DNA of 34,004 nt from an uncultured bacterium (GCA_902769585.1 CACXPT010000010.1:1-34004), one strand, 5' to 3'; positions 1 through 9,162 are shown, counted from the first letter of the stretch. Notes: a model not told the origin generated them from the letters alone. Made by a program: numbers and translations.

Positions 1-2742
1 GAAGCTGATCTTGCCAGGGCCGCTTACGTCCACGAAGAATCCGCCGGCGTAGCTGTTGCCCTTGTCCACGTTCGCCTTCAGGAACGAATCCCCGCCCCCT
101 GCGACGCCGCTGCTGGTTCCCTCCACGACCCAGGCATTCTCCGAAGTCGTCGAGACCGCGAGATCCGTGTCGAGCGCAACGCTTAATCTTCTGTCTATCC
201 AGTGCGCCAGGAAATTCGTGTCTTCCGCCGGAACGTTGATTTCCTGCCCTGCCGCATATATGTTGCCTGAAGATGGAGCCCGCCACCCGCCAAACTCGTA
301 ACCGACCCGAGTGAACGGATTCTGCGGCATCGTGATCTTGCCACCGAGCTCGACCGTCATGCTTGCCGGAGCGGTTCCCGACGCCCCGTTTGCATCGAAC
401 CCCACGTCTACCGAGATGCCCCAGTGTTCCGACCAGTTCGGATCGGTCCAGTTCAGGAGAAATCTCGCCGGATAGGATTTGCCGGCCGCATCCACGGCAA
501 AGCCCACGGCGCCTTGAGCGCCTTGAGACATCGCGTAGTTAAGGAGCACTGCGCTGAAGCGACATTGCGCGTTTGTGCCGGAAATGACGCCCGAAGCCCT
601 GTCGAGCGACAGATGCGTCGACACGTCGCCAGCAACAAACTCGCCGTCTGATACCGACAGTTCCGTTCCGGCCAATACGCATTCCTCGTCTGCCGAAAGG
701 ATCCAGCCGTTGTACAGCCTTGCCAAATCCGTCCAGTAGTCGTATTTCCCTCCTGTCGCCAAAACAGGCACGGCGGAATCGTAAAGGATCTCGCAGCCGC
801 CATTGCCGATCTTCAACGTTCCCGCCAGCGATCCCGCCTCGCTCTCGAAGCAGAACGGGATGGCGAGCCCATATTCGGTGTCGTAGGCCGTTGCTGCGAA
901 CTGCCCTATCGCGCCACCCCGCAAAGGCAAGACTCCGAAGATGTCGGCCTGGCCGCCAGGGGACACGTTCACGGCAAGATAGCCGTTGTTGGTCGCTCCG
1001 CTGTATTCGTCTACGTATTCCGCGATGTCGCCCGGCGGCACGAGCGCGATGGTATACCGCCCGGCCTTGCCCTCCATGCGATCCAGGGTTTCCGTGTTGA
1101 GCCTAGACTCCTCGCGGTACAGTTCGCACGAGACGACCCTCTCTTCGATCTCGCCGACGTTGCCGCTCTCGGTGAATATGGTGCCGTCAAGCCTGGCGAT
1201 TCCGCAAGGAGCCGTCGAAAGATCCTCGACCGTGCCGGTCGGCAAGGACACAGAAAGGTACATCTGCCAGAGCTTGCCATTGATCTCTCGCGCGAATGAC
1301 ACTTCGTTCGTGTCGCCCTCGAACACGTATGCGCCGGCACCTGTACCGAACGTTGCCGACACCGTGCCGTCGGAACGCACAGTCATGCTCACAACCTCTC
1401 CAGAGAAGAAGCTCTCGCATATTCCCTTGAACGTGCCTTGCGCCAACGGCGTCTCGGGGGCTTCGTCCACCGCCTCTGGCATTTCCGCCATAGGCTCGCC
1501 CTCGCCCGTGGGCGTGATGAAGATGCGTGCCACCCGGGGGCTTGGAGCCGGCGAATATTCGCCATCGGCAAGGTCGTTTTCGGGGATGCTTTCCAGCCTG
1601 ATCGCGAAACTCCTCGTGCCGCCTGCCGCGTCCGCGCCTTGAACGAGCGGTATCGCTATGTTCTCGGAATACGCGCCGTCCGCATCGAAGACGATCTCTC
1701 CGGACATCGGCGTGTAGTCGATGCCTGCCTGTGCCGTTTCCGCCACAGTCATCCACTTGAGCCGATGGGCCACGTCGTTGGAGGTCCTGCGCACTGTAGC
1801 CACCGCAACGCCGGAAGTGTCCGCGAAGGTGTAGCCCGACGCCGTGAAGCCGAATGTCCCGACAAGCGTCTGATGCCACGAGAACGTGCAGTCCCTGAGG
1901 TTGCCCGCCATCAGGTCGACCTCGGCTACAACATCCTCGTAAGGCAACACCTTTACGATGCACTCCCCCGTTTCCCCATCGACGTAAGACGAATATTCGT
2001 ATTCGATGTTCTCGTTCGCCAGGTTTAATACGATGCCGCACACGTCGTTCGTGCCATTTGGCTTGCAGGTAAACACATAGCGCGTCCCGGCGACAAGACT
2101 TGCCGAATAGCAGCAATAGTTGGCTGTTGCAGCGGAAACCGCAGCGGCGCGCGAACCGTCAGAAGACACATCGACCGCTATGGGAGCAAGCTCCGTTCCA
2201 GGCGGCGCGAAATCGGCTATGGTCTTCCCGCCCTTGAAATAGTGGTAGAACGTGCATTTCACGCCTGGATAGTCGCCGGCAAGGCACACGTATACGTTGA
2301 CATTGCCGCTGTCCGCTTCGTCCCAGTCGGAAGCCCTGATAAACCAGTATTGAGTCCTGGTTGTCGGATCGTCATACCAGTCAAATATGGAATTCGCGCC
2401 CTCGGCATAGACGTCGTCGATGCCGATATAGTAGCCGCCGTTGTCGGAGATCACTGACGCCGGGTCTATGTAGAACACGCAATCAGACCCTACGGGAATC
2501 GTGAACTTGTACCAATAGCCGCCCGCCTGATCCTTTACGGCGTTGTCAGGCGCGGCATCCTCCCATTCGCCGAATTCACTGTTCCACAGGCGCACCAGGG
2601 TCAACTGGATGCCTCCGTCATCCCGCGAAGTCAAGTCGACCGCCCGATCCTTGCAGTTGCCCGTGGCGGCGGCGGCGAATGCGCCAAGCGCCGAAAAGGC
2701 GACGAGCGCCCCGATCGCGATATATCTACATGTCTTTTCCAT
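1..2742 (-). CDS. Large secreted Calx-beta / InlB-repeat surface protein (3' end outside window)
   Basis: An open frame of 914 codons runs from ATG at 2742 to the window edge without a stop, so the C-terminus is missing. Residues 1-23 form a signal peptide (charged MEKTCR, then a hydrophobic stretch ending GAFAAAA). Residues about 303-405 resemble a Calx-beta domain (ATVRRTSND, then AGIDYTPMSGEIVF). Residues about 775-850 match a Listeria-Bacteroides (InlB-B/Flg_new) repeat, with FDANG, FTRVGYEFGGW and FLAHW. These families are typical of secreted, cell-surface or adhesive proteins. An AGGA motif precedes the start, and the upstream 1230-residue gene ends only 11 bases away, so they are probably co-transcribed. 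Specific function is unknown; cell-surface or extracellular location is inferred from the signal peptide and domains. Confidence 0.85.
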   Translation of the reverse strand, partial: MEKTCRYIAIGALVAFSALGAFAAAATGNCKDRAVDLTSRDDGGIQLTLVRLWNSEFGEWEDAAPDNAVKDQAGGYWYKFTIPVGSDCVFYIDPASVISDNGGYYIGIDDVYAEGANSIFDWYDDPTTRTQYWFIRASDWDEADSGNVNVYVCLAGDYPGVKCTFYHYFKGGKTIADFAPPGTELAPIAVDVSSDGSRAAAVSAATANYCCYSASLVAGTRYVFTCKPNGTNDVCGIVLNLANENIEYEYSSYVDGETGECIVKVLPYEDVVAEVDLMAGNLRDCTFSWHQTLVGTFGFTASGYTFADTSGVAVATVRRTSNDVAHRLKWMTVAETAQAGIDYTPMSGEIVFDADGAYSENIAIPLVQGADAAGGTRSFAIRLESIPENDLADGEYSPAPSPRVARIFITPTGEGEPMAEMPEAVDEAPETPLAQGTFKGICESFFSGEVVSMTVRSDGTVSATFGTGAGAYVFEGDTNEVSFAREINGKLWQMYLSVSLPTGTVEDLSTAPCGIARLDGTIFTESGNVGEIEERVVSCELYREESRLNTETLDRMEGKAGRYTIALVPPGDIAEYVDEYSGATNNGYLAVNVSPGGQADIFGVLPLRGGAIGQFAATAYDTEYGLAIPFCFESEAGSLAGTLKIGNGGCEILYDSAVPVLATGGKYDYWTDLARLYNGWILSADEECVLAGTELSVSDGEFVAGDVSTHLSLDRASGVISGTNAQCRFSAVLLNYAMSQGAQGAVGFAVDAAGKSYPARFLLNWTDPNWSEHWGISVDVGFDANGASGTAPASMTVELGGKITMPQNPFTRVGYEFGGWRAPSSGNIYAAGQEINVPAEDTNFLAHWIDRRLSVALDTDLAVSTTSENAWVVEGTSSGVAGGGDSFLKANVDKGNSYAGGFFVDVSGPGKISF

Positions 2743-2753
2743 TCCTGTTTTCC

Positions 2754-5700
2754 TCACCACATTCTGCCAATCTCAATTCCGGCGCCATTGCGGTACGCAC
2801 CGGCGGAAGACCTGTCCGAGAACGAGAACGCGCCAACCGCCCACGGCCTTTCAACGAACCCCTCCGCGCATGCGTCGCATCCCTGCCAGCCTGGCAGGGC
2901 AATCCCGCGATACGTTACCGCAAGTCTGCCCTCCCCCTCGAAAGGAACGTAGAACTCGCCCGAGACCACGCCCGTCCATTGCGAGAAACGCAACGTCACA
3001 TCCTGCGGATTGCCCGCCAAAGGACGTATCTGCGGCACCCCCGAAACCATGCTAAGGGGCACTGCGGCGGCCGCAACCCCGTTTCCGTGGCGCGAAGACG
3101 CCACCGATGCCGTGTCGAGAAGTATCCCGAAGTTTTCAGTCGCACCAGAAAAGTCTCCGTCGAACGCCGCCTGTACGCCATCGGCGTCGTAGTATCCGCC
3201 ATAAACCTCGAAGTCCGCAGAATGGTCGAATGCCTCGGATGTCTGCCAGCTGGCGATGGCATGCTCCTTCACCGTCCACAGCCCCGCATCTCTCGGGAAT
3301 ATCTCAAATTCGCCGGAAACGGCATACGGCGCCACCGAATCGGCTCTGGAGCAGTAAAAAGGCATGTATGCGGAACCTGTGCCCGACGGCGCGAGCATCG
3401 ACGTCCCGCTGAATGTCCGCCCGTTGGGCAGAACGCCCGCGAAAAGCATGGTGCCGCTGTTGACTGCAGATCCGGAAACCATGCGCATCGCCATGTAAGC
3501 CGAGCCCGAAAGCCGCATTGCCGACGCAGTGTCAGCGATGTTCGTCTGCGGCATCTGCACCGTATACTGCCCCTGATAGGTGGTTGCCGGATTTGCGGCA
3601 GACCATACATCTGAAGAAAACGCCACGGACAGCACTCCTCCGCCCGACGGATCGTCGAACGTGGCAGTGCCGCCTCCAGAATCGAGCACGACCGTCATCT
3701 GGCCGTTTTCAGGCGCCACGGCGGAAAGCAAAGCCGTCACCGTGCCATAGGGAGCATCGTAACCCGCCCAGCACTTGGCGGAATACGAATACGACGCGCC
3801 CGACATGCGATAGCGCGCGCTGAGACGCCCTGTGCGCGGAACGGTCAAGTCCAGCACCCCCTTCACGCGCATGTCTTCGCCTATCACCGGAAGGCTACGG
3901 TATGTCCTTGTGCCGGAAAGCGACGGCACGATGGTCGCGAAGTTGAAATCGCGGACGGTGTATTCAAGTTCGATCAGCTGCGATGCCACTGCCGTCCCGC
4001 CCCGCAAGAGCCGAACTTCGTACGAAACCGAGTACTCGCCAGCGCGGCTTGGGAATCCGCCAATCGTCACCGCGCCTGAAGCACACGACACCGAAAGCCC
4101 CGCCGGAAGCGAACCTTCAACCTTGCACAGCGATATGGCATCGCCAGCTTGCCACCCGTCGATGGAGACCGACTCGCCGTATGCCACGTTCTTGTCAAGA
4201 AGCGTCCCGAAAACATCGTCGTCAAGCACCGACACCCTGACGGAAGTCGCCCCGTCGACCAGCGTCACATCTGCCGAGGCGGCATTCAGTTCGACAAGTT
4301 CAAGCATCACATCCGCCGTACCCTGCGCCTCGGCGTCGCTCTGCACGTCCAGCTGCACGTTCTTCACGCCAGACTCGCCATCCGCCCATGACAGCACCTG
4401 GTCCTGAAACGCCACACGGCCTTCAGCGCCGTTGTACGAAAGCGTCACCTTTACGGACGCCGCCCCCGCCTTGCCATTGGAACGCGCCACGCCGATTGTC
4501 GCACACCCACCCTCCGTTACGGATATGGCGGAATCGACAAACCCGATCTCTCCGCCGCTGGGCCACCCGGTTGCAGACACCGCGTACGAGCACAAGGTCG
4601 AAGTCCCGTTCGTGTAGCCGAAGAACGTTCCGTCGGCAACCGCCTTTGGCGCAATCTTCAGGAAGCACTTCCGTTCGTCGAGCCTCGCGAACACGGAGAA
4701 GCCGGCCGATGCGACCCCACTGGCAGTCGCAAGAACAACGCCATTCGTGTCTATGATCGATGCCGCAAGTTCGCCGTCACCTCCCGAGATGTCGTATTTC
4801 ACCGCCATGTCCGCAGTCGCCCCTATCGCATAGACGTCCGCCTGGTCAACGGCAGAAAGTGTACCCGAAAGCGAATCCGTAAGAGCCACTGTCCTCGTCG
4901 TCGTGGACTTGTCGTCGTCGGACTCTTCATGCTCGTCGTCTACCATTGCGAGCATCTCGTCGAAGCGACGCAGATAGCCGGAGTGGTACTCCCCGGGACC
5001 TACGTCCGAAAAACGGTTCCAGCGAGCGGCGATCGTCCCGTCCCCACGAAGAAGGAGGAAGACAGGAACGCCTGTGCGGTTCTTGTTGGTCCGTTCCGGG
5101 CGGTTCCATCCGCCGTTGAGCGTGTCGTGCCCCATGAGGAACCTGTTGCGGTCTGCCAAAGCAAGGGCGTCGGCATAGTCGATGGAGTGGCGGGAGAGAT
5201 ATCCGGCTCCGCTCTGATAGCGCATCGTTTCGTTCGTGGCGGCCGTTCCGCGCAGCGTAACGAAACTGTCGCCCGTCCTGTACGTCTCGTACCTCAGCAA
5301 GGACGGCTTTGCATCTATAGGCTGCGGATTGCTCGGTATGTCAATCACGCCAAAGACGATGCGCCTCGACTCGGCCCATGCCTTGAACTCTGGATTGCCA
5401 AAGATGTTCGCCTCCGTCATGGCGCAGTCCGGGCACCAGCAGCAGCCCTCCACGAGGATCATGGCGTATGCCCTCTGCGACGGGTTCGCCGCGTTCCACG
5501 CGTTGACCTTGTTCGTCGCCGCGTCGATATCTATCGTCCACTCGCCCCAATTGAGCGCGGCAGGAGCCTTCTCGCCAAGCCAATACGGATTCTTGGGCGA
5601 GTTCTCCAGATTCGCCTCCAATACGGGATGGATGGTTCTTGTCTCCAAGACAACCGCAGAAGCATCGCCCAAGGAGACGGAAATGGACGAAGACGACGTA

Positions 5701-6446
5701 AGCGTCCCAGGCAAGTTGAACCTGGCGAATTTCATCGTCTCGCCTGCCGCCCAGACGATGTTCGTATCAGAAACAACGCCGTCGCACGAGAAAGACACCT
5801 TGCAAGTGGCGGCCACGTTCGTCATGTCCGTTCTCGTCACCGGTATGTCGATGTATTGCGTCTTGCCCACCACCACCTCAAGACGGTCGTTCACCGTGTC
5901 GCCGAACGGGAAACTCGCATAGGAAGGAGGAACCTCCGAAACGAACTTCTCGAAACTGTTCTCGAACTGGGCCAGCAGACTGGAGCCTTCTGTCGAATAC
6001 ATGGTTCCCAGAGTTCCGGTGAACCTCGTGGGCCTTCGCAAAGACCAATAGAGACAGACGAAAGGCGTAGTGCTCAAGGCCCCCATGGTTCCGTTGGCCG
6101 TCTGCGCGAACGCCTTGGCGCCCGATCCGGCGTTTGCTCCGACATCGTTCCAGTCGAATCCTTCCACAAAGCAGAACACAGCGTTTTTCGAAGCCGCCCA
6201 CGCGAGACCGGCAGACGTCTTCAGCTCTGCCGTCAATGCGGCACAATGCTCACACTCCCCGTATTTTGTCGTCCGCACGCCCCAAACCAGCACCAACGGG
6301 ATGCCGTGCTGGTCCGCATAGTTCTTGGCAGCCGTGAAATTGCCGCACCAAACGCCGGGATTGACCGTCGTATCAGACGGGTTCACGTCCATTACGGCGA
6401 ATGCCGCAACAGGCAGCACCAACAGCAACGCGAACAGTTTCTTCAT
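2754..6446 (-). CDS. Secreted protein with two thioredoxin-like domains, Calx-beta and Ig-like regions (1230 aa)
   Basis: Signal peptide at residues 1-18 (MKKLFALLLVLPVAAFA). The first thioredoxin-like domain has a CEHC motif at Cys65/Cys68 and a possible cis-Pro at 128 (STTPFV). The second has WCPDC at Cys338/Cys341 and a candidate cis-Pro in TGVPVFLLL near 461. A Calx-beta domain spans about 637-743 (SVTEGG to VLDDD), followed by a putative Ig-like segment (LPAGLSVS, GFPSRAGEYSVSYEV) and a long beta-rich C-terminal part of unknown family. The CXXC pairs suggest thiol-disulfide exchange outside the cytoplasm, but redox activity is inferred. Only one base separates its ATG from the stop of the upstream PpiC-like gene, so folding and disulfide functions are translationally coupled. 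A second Calx-beta gene follows. Such a thioredoxin-Calx-beta combination on one chain is unusual. Confidence 0.85.
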   Translation of the reverse strand: MKKLFALLLVLPVAAFAVMDVNPSDTTVNPGVWCGNFTAAKNYADQHGIPLVLVWGVRTTKYGECEHCAALTAELKTSAGLAWAASKNAVFCFVEGFDWNDVGANAGSGAKAFAQTANGTMGALSTTPFVCLYWSLRRPTRFTGTLGTMYSTEGSSLLAQFENSFEKFVSEVPPSYASFPFGDTVNDRLEVVVGKTQYIDIPVTRTDMTNVAATCKVSFSCDGVVSDTNIVWAAGETMKFARFNLPGTLTSSSSISVSLGDASAVVLETRTIHPVLEANLENSPKNPYWLGEKAPAALNWGEWTIDIDAATNKVNAWNAANPSQRAYAMILVEGCCWCPDCAMTEANIFGNPEFKAWAESRRIVFGVIDIPSNPQPIDAKPSLLRYETYRTGDSFVTLRGTAATNETMRYQSGAGYLSRHSIDYADALALADRNRFLMGHDTLNGGWNRPERTNKNRTGVPVFLLLRGDGTIAARWNRFSDVGPGEYHSGYLRRFDEMLAMVDDEHEESDDDKSTTTRTVALTDSLSGTLSAVDQADVYAIGATADMAVKYDISGGDGELAASIIDTNGVVLATASGVASAGFSVFARLDERKCFLKIAPKAVADGTFFGYTNGTSTLCSYAVSATGWPSGGEIGFVDSAISVTEGGCATIGVARSNGKAGAASVKVTLSYNGAEGRVAFQDQVLSWADGESGVKNVQLDVQSDAEAQGTADVMLELVELNAASADVTLVDGATSVRVSVLDDDVFGTLLDKNVAYGESVSIDGWQAGDAISLCKVEGSLPAGLSVSCASGAVTIGGFPSRAGEYSVSYEVRLLRGGTAVASQLIELEYTVRDFNFATIVPSLSGTRTYRSLPVIGEDMRVKGVLDLTVPRTGRLSARYRMSGASYSYSAKCWAGYDAPYGTVTALLSAVAPENGQMTVVLDSGGGTATFDDPSGGGVLSVAFSSDVWSAANPATTYQGQYTVQMPQTNIADTASAMRLSGSAYMAMRMVSGSAVNSGTMLFAGVLPNGRTFSGTSMLAPSGTGSAYMPFYCSRADSVAPYAVSGEFEIFPRDAGLWTVKEHAIASWQTSEAFDHSADFEVYGGYYDADGVQAAFDGDFSGATENFGILLDTASVASSRHGNGVAAAAVPLSMVSGVPQIRPLAGNPQDVTLRFSQWTGVVSGEFYVPFEGEGRLAVTYRGIALPGWQGCDACAEGFVERPWAVGAFSFSDRSSAGAYRNGAGIEIGRMW

Positions 6447-6447
6447 G

Positions 6448-7455
6448 TCATTCCCCGAAAACCTTGAAGTTGAAATTTGTGCCGCAAGGATAAGTCACCA
6501 CCGCCTTCTCCTTGAGGTCCTTGACGAAGGCATCCTGCTTGGCAAATGCCTTTTTCGCGCGAATTTCCTCGCGAGCCTCCTCCCTTGAGGGGATAGTCAC
6601 AGGTTCAGCCATTCTGAAAAGCATTCTCGCCAATGCGTATTTCTTGTCTTTCCCTTCCGCAAGCACCTTGACGATGATCAGTCCCTCGTCAACGTCAATG
6701 GGCTTGGAATAATCTCCCTTGTGGAGTGTCCTGAGCGCAATCGCAAGCTCCGGATAGCCAAAGCCCTCTTTGTCGACAGTTGCCCATTCCTTGGAAAAAG
6801 ATTCATTATGGGGATCAACCAGCTTGTCCTCGGAACACTCTTTCGCAACTTTGTCCCAATCCTCGCCTGCCTTCAAACGTTCCCACGCCTTGTCTGCATG
6901 CTCCTTGCCCTTCTTGTCCAGATCCGCAGCAACCTTCTTAAGTATGTTCTTGTCGTCAAGCAGATCGTCAATCTCCGCGTCCGTCACCTCCTGCTCGGCA
7001 AAACGGACGTTAAACGCCTCGAAAAGGCAAGAGCGACCGAACTGAAGCTTGAACGCGTCCGCAAGATCGCCGAATTGTCCGAATAATTCTTCTGGCGTCC
7101 TCGCCCTTCGGCGCAACATCATGTTGTATTTCACAAGCAAACGCCTTGTCTCGTTCGTTCCCGCTACTATGCCTGCAGCTGCCAACCCATCCTCTAGGAT
7201 CTGAGCCGAGACAAGCCCAGGGAATATCCGCTCTGACTCCTTGTTGGCCCAATTGCGGAAATCCTTTTCTGCGACCTTCTTTCCGGAGAATTCGCTGATC
7301 TTCGCGTTCACATTGACCACATCACGCACAAAAGCATCTGTCAACGGCTTGCCGTTCACGATTGCAAGAATACGTGATTCCTTCGGCCCGTCGCACCCCA
7401 ACATGAAAAACAGCAAAGCAACGGCCCAAACCAGATTTGTTGCTTTCGGCATCAT
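6448..7455 (-). CDS. SurA/PpiC-like peptidyl-prolyl isomerase lipoprotein
   Basis: A 335-residue protein with a lipoprotein signal: hydrophobic residues 7-19 then a lipobox LGC with Cys20. The N-terminal part (AIVNGKPLTDAFVRDVV) and following helices resemble the SurA/PrsA/PpiD chaperone region. Residues about 195-290 look like a parvulin (PpiC) domain, with AWERLKAGEDWDKVAKECS, then FGYPELAIALRTLHKGDYSKPI and DEGLIIVKV. Members of this family help fold and deliver outer-membrane or secreted proteins in the periplasm. Directly downstream, after one base, is the 1230-residue secreted protein, so the chaperone may serve that client. Start: ATG at 7455 (a double ATG) preceded by a GGGG-containing purine stretch. 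Membrane anchoring is inferred from the lipobox; isomerase activity is inferred from family. Confidence 0.8.
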   Translation of the reverse strand: MMPKATNLVWAVALLFFMLGCDGPKESRILAIVNGKPLTDAFVRDVVNVNAKISEFSGKKVAEKDFRNWANKESERIFPGLVSAQILEDGLAAAGIVAGTNETRRLLVKYNMMLRRRARTPEELFGQFGDLADAFKLQFGRSCLFEAFNVRFAEQEVTDAEIDDLLDDKNILKKVAADLDKKGKEHADKAWERLKAGEDWDKVAKECSEDKLVDPHNESFSKEWATVDKEGFGYPELAIALRTLHKGDYSKPIDVDEGLIIVKVLAEGKDKKYALARMLFRMAEPVTIPSREEAREEIRAKKAFAKQDAFVKDLKEKAVVTYPCGTNFNFKVFGE

Positions 7456-7492
7456 GCTACCCCTGTTCCCTTCCTCTTTTTCTTATAAAGCA

Positions 7493-7525
7493 ACGGGGGT
7501 GATGCGATTGCCGCGTCACCCCCGT
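7493..7525 (-). terminator. Intrinsic terminator after the 337-residue secreted protein
   Basis: A perfect 10-bp inverted repeat, ACGGGGGTGA (7493-7502) with TCACCCCCGT (7516-7525), encloses a 13-base loop. It lies 42 bases past the stop of the gene ending at 7568. On the minus strand it is followed by a T-rich but interrupted tract (TTGCTTTAT), so termination efficiency is uncertain. Confidence 0.65.
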
Positions 7526-7567
7526 GCTTCCTTCGATGTCAAGTAGTATTCAGACAACTGACATCAA

Positions 7568-8581
7568 TTAGCGGAGGTTCCTGACATAGCGAATGCGGAA
7601 CGTACCATATGCCGCCGAGTACGGAAGCTGAGCGGCCGTGGTGCCATTCGCACAGTCAAACGCCCACGACGGCGTAGGAGCCGTGCAGCAGTTCTCGCAC
7701 GTAGGCGCCTCAATGACACCAACGATGTTGCCGCTGATCGTGCTGGCATCCATGCTGTCGGCGAAGAGAGCGGTGCCCTGACCGGCAATCCAGCCAGCGA
7801 AGAGATAACCGTCGTCCGTGTAGGCATAAGGAATGCCGGCATAGATCTCAAGGCGGTTAGCCCTGTTGCTCGCCTGAGCGCCAAAACGCTGATAGAGCGT
7901 GCTGACAGCCGAGATCGGACCTTCAACCTGATTGGTGGAATATGCGATAGCCATTAAGCCATTGTCAAAGACAAAGCTCGTCGCAGGGTTAGCAGGGCTA
8001 ACAACCGTTTCACCACCGGCAACGCCGTTCGTGAAAGCACCGGCAGCCACAGTCCAAGAAACGTTCGTCACCTCGGTGCAGCAGTCAAAGTACTCGCCAT
8101 ATTCCCAGACGAAGTCCTGATTGATCTTCTTGGTGCCCGCAACACGATAGCAGCTGGCAGGATCGATAACCTTGATGGTTTCGCACCAGCGGCCAGCGCT
8201 GCGCTGATCATACGTGTTCGCGAGGGTCTTGAGCGCAGAGACCGCAAATGCATAATTGGTTCCGCCAAGCGGGTAAAGGAGGTAGCTACCGTTCATATCC
8301 ACGGTCGTGCCATCCTTCGTCTTCGTCTTCGCAACCGTAGGGACAGACTGGCCATCAATCAGCTTCGTCGCCTGCCAAGCGGTGTTCGACTGGATGATAT
8401 CCGCATAGAGGGCATCTTCATACCAGAACGTGCTACCCAGCTTGCCGAGGTTCAGCGTCGTAATGGCGTCGGTACCCTTGCGTCCCTGCGTGGTCTTGAG
8501 CGTTGCCGAGAAGTTGTACCCCTCAGCGAATGCTCCGCCAGCTATCGCCGCAATAGCGGCTACAATCATGATTTTCTTCAT
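7568..8581 (-). CDS. Secreted protein of unknown function (337 aa)
   Basis: Starts at ATG 8581 with a clear signal peptide (MKKIMIVAAIAAIAGGAFA, cleavage near 19). The mature part starts EGYNFSATLKTT and is rich in small and aromatic residues, with several cysteines, including CC pairs (YFDCCTEVT and ENCCTAP). The many cysteines fit an exported, disulfide-stabilised protein. I do not recognise a named domain. The frame stays open upstream through a GTG at 8686, but that extra segment lacks a signal peptide and overlaps the structured leader, so I place the start at the MKKIM methionine. No strong Shine-Dalgarno is visible just upstream. It has its own promoter (8807-8835), a leader of about 220 bases and a terminator, and is therefore a single-gene unit. 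Confidence 0.85.
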   Translation of the reverse strand: MKKIMIVAAIAAIAGGAFAEGYNFSATLKTTQGRKGTDAITTLNLGKLGSTFWYEDALYADIIQSNTAWQATKLIDGQSVPTVAKTKTKDGTTVDMNGSYLLYPLGGTNYAFAVSALKTLANTYDQRSAGRWCETIKVIDPASCYRVAGTKKINQDFVWEYGEYFDCCTEVTNVSWTVAAGAFTNGVAGGETVVSPANPATSFVFDNGLMAIAYSTNQVEGPISAVSTLYQRFGAQASNRANRLEIYAGIPYAYTDDGYLFAGWIAGQGTALFADSMDASTISGNIVGVIEAPTCENCCTAPTPSWAFDCANGTTAAQLPYSAAYGTFRIRYVRNLR

Positions 8582-8800
8582 TGTTTCGTTTCTTTCGTTT
8601 TTGGAGTCGGGCTTGTTGGACCCTTCCCCGACCTCCTCGCTTCCTCTCGCTCCAGCCGCCACCCGGCTGCTTTCGCTCAAGTCCACTTGGAGTGGTTAAC
8701 TTGCTGTCCCTTCGCTCGGTCGAGTCAACTTTCGTTGTGCCTTAGTCCGTTAACCACAGGCCCGGACACCACGTCCGAATCCTCTACCTTGCTCAAAGAC
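8582..8800 (-). ncRNA. Long structured 5' leader RNA of the secreted-protein gene (candidate cis-regulatory RNA)
   Basis: About 220 untranslated bases lie between the promoter and ATG 8581. Inverted repeats seen: CGGAC/GTCCG (8763-8777); a 9-bp perfect GTGGTTAAC/GTTAACCAC (8749-8757 with 8692-8700) enclosing 48 bases; inside it a GAAA-loop hairpin, CAAC/GTTG (8726-8737); CAGCCG/CGGCTG (8653-8669); and GTCGGG/CCCGAC (8606-8611 with 8627-8632). A small CCACT/AGTGG hairpin (8683-8695) would compete with the 9-bp stem, which hints at alternative folds. I cannot match it to a known riboswitch class. It may instead be an mRNA-stabilising leader. Confidence 0.5.
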
Positions 8801-8806
8801 GCCGAT

Positions 8807-8835
8807 ATAATACCAAATCGTTTTGCACCGCGCAA
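8807..8835 (-). promoter_or_regulatory. Sigma-70-like promoter for the 337-residue secreted protein
   Basis: Minus-strand -35 TTGCGC (8830-8835), 17-base spacer, -10 TATTAT (8807-8812). Transcription would start near 8800 and give a leader of about 220 bases. Confidence 0.6.
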
Positions 8836-8866
8836 GGGGGTTTGTGAAAAAAATAAAAATTTTTTT

Positions 8867-8901
8867 AGTGCTTAGTGCTTAGTGCTTAGTGCCTAGTGCG
8901 G
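8867..8901. repeat. Period-7 tandem repeat (AGTGCTT)
   Basis: Five heptads on the plus strand: AGTGCTT three times, then AGTGCCT and AGTGCGG. It lies between an A/T-rich run and repeat copy A, upstream of the promoter for the secreted protein. Related period-7 arrays occur at 24731-24785, 28496-28523 and 33185-33212. Confidence 0.85.
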
Positions 8902-8913
8902 GGTACGGGAGGG

Positions 8914-9092
8914 AGTGCCACTTCCAGTTGGCGGGCCGCCCGCAAGGGATTTCTTTGGAAGGTGGGCGAGCCAAAACACCCAGGACACCCAAGACACCCA
9001 GGACGGTGGCAAAGTGGGCTTGCCGCCAAGCAGGCGCTGTCTTGTGAGTCTTGGGAGTCCCGTCGGTCTTGGCCAAGGCGCGGATCCCGCGA
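8914..9092. repeat. Dispersed palindromic repeat, copy A
   Basis: Shares a long ordered pattern with 10807-10967: AG(T/C)GCCACTT, then GGCGGGCCGCCCGCAAGG, GATTTC, several ACACCCA(G/A)GAC nonamers, a spacer with GTGGGCT, then GTCTTG/GAGTCTTGGG nonamers in the opposite sense, ending GGCGCGGATCC. The CCCAAGACA-type units pair with the later TGTCTTGGG-type units, so each copy can fold into a long imperfect hairpin. It lies downstream of the kinase gene. No transposase is present, so a REP or MITE-like element is the best guess. Confidence 0.75.
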
Positions 9093-9162
9093 AGCGGTCT
9101 GGTGCCTGCCTGGCCAACGGCCCGCCGCCAAGAGCGCGAAGCGGCCTGGTGCCCGCCTGGCC
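9088..9162. repeat. Direct repeat of 28 bases, two copies
   Basis: CGCGAAGCGG followed by (T/C)CTGGTGCC(T/C)GCCTGGCC occurs at 9088-9115 and 9135-9162, differing at two positions. It lies between repeat copy A and the kinase terminator in a stretch with no gene. Confidence 0.75.

Noticed and set aside
4929..6467. A plus-strand open frame of about 510 codons
   Set aside because: Antisense to the thioredoxin/Calx-beta gene; Arg/Val-rich composition, no recognisable domain and no ribosome binding site.
8582..8800. Known riboswitch or hammerhead ribozyme in the leader
   Set aside because: I could not find the conserved cores (for example CTGATGA with GAAA, or the GEMM and SAM motifs), so only a generic structured leader is claimed.
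8914..9092. Possible CRISPR array in the nonamer repeats
   Set aside because: The units are 9 bases with no spacers of constant length and form an inverted structure, and no cas genes are present.
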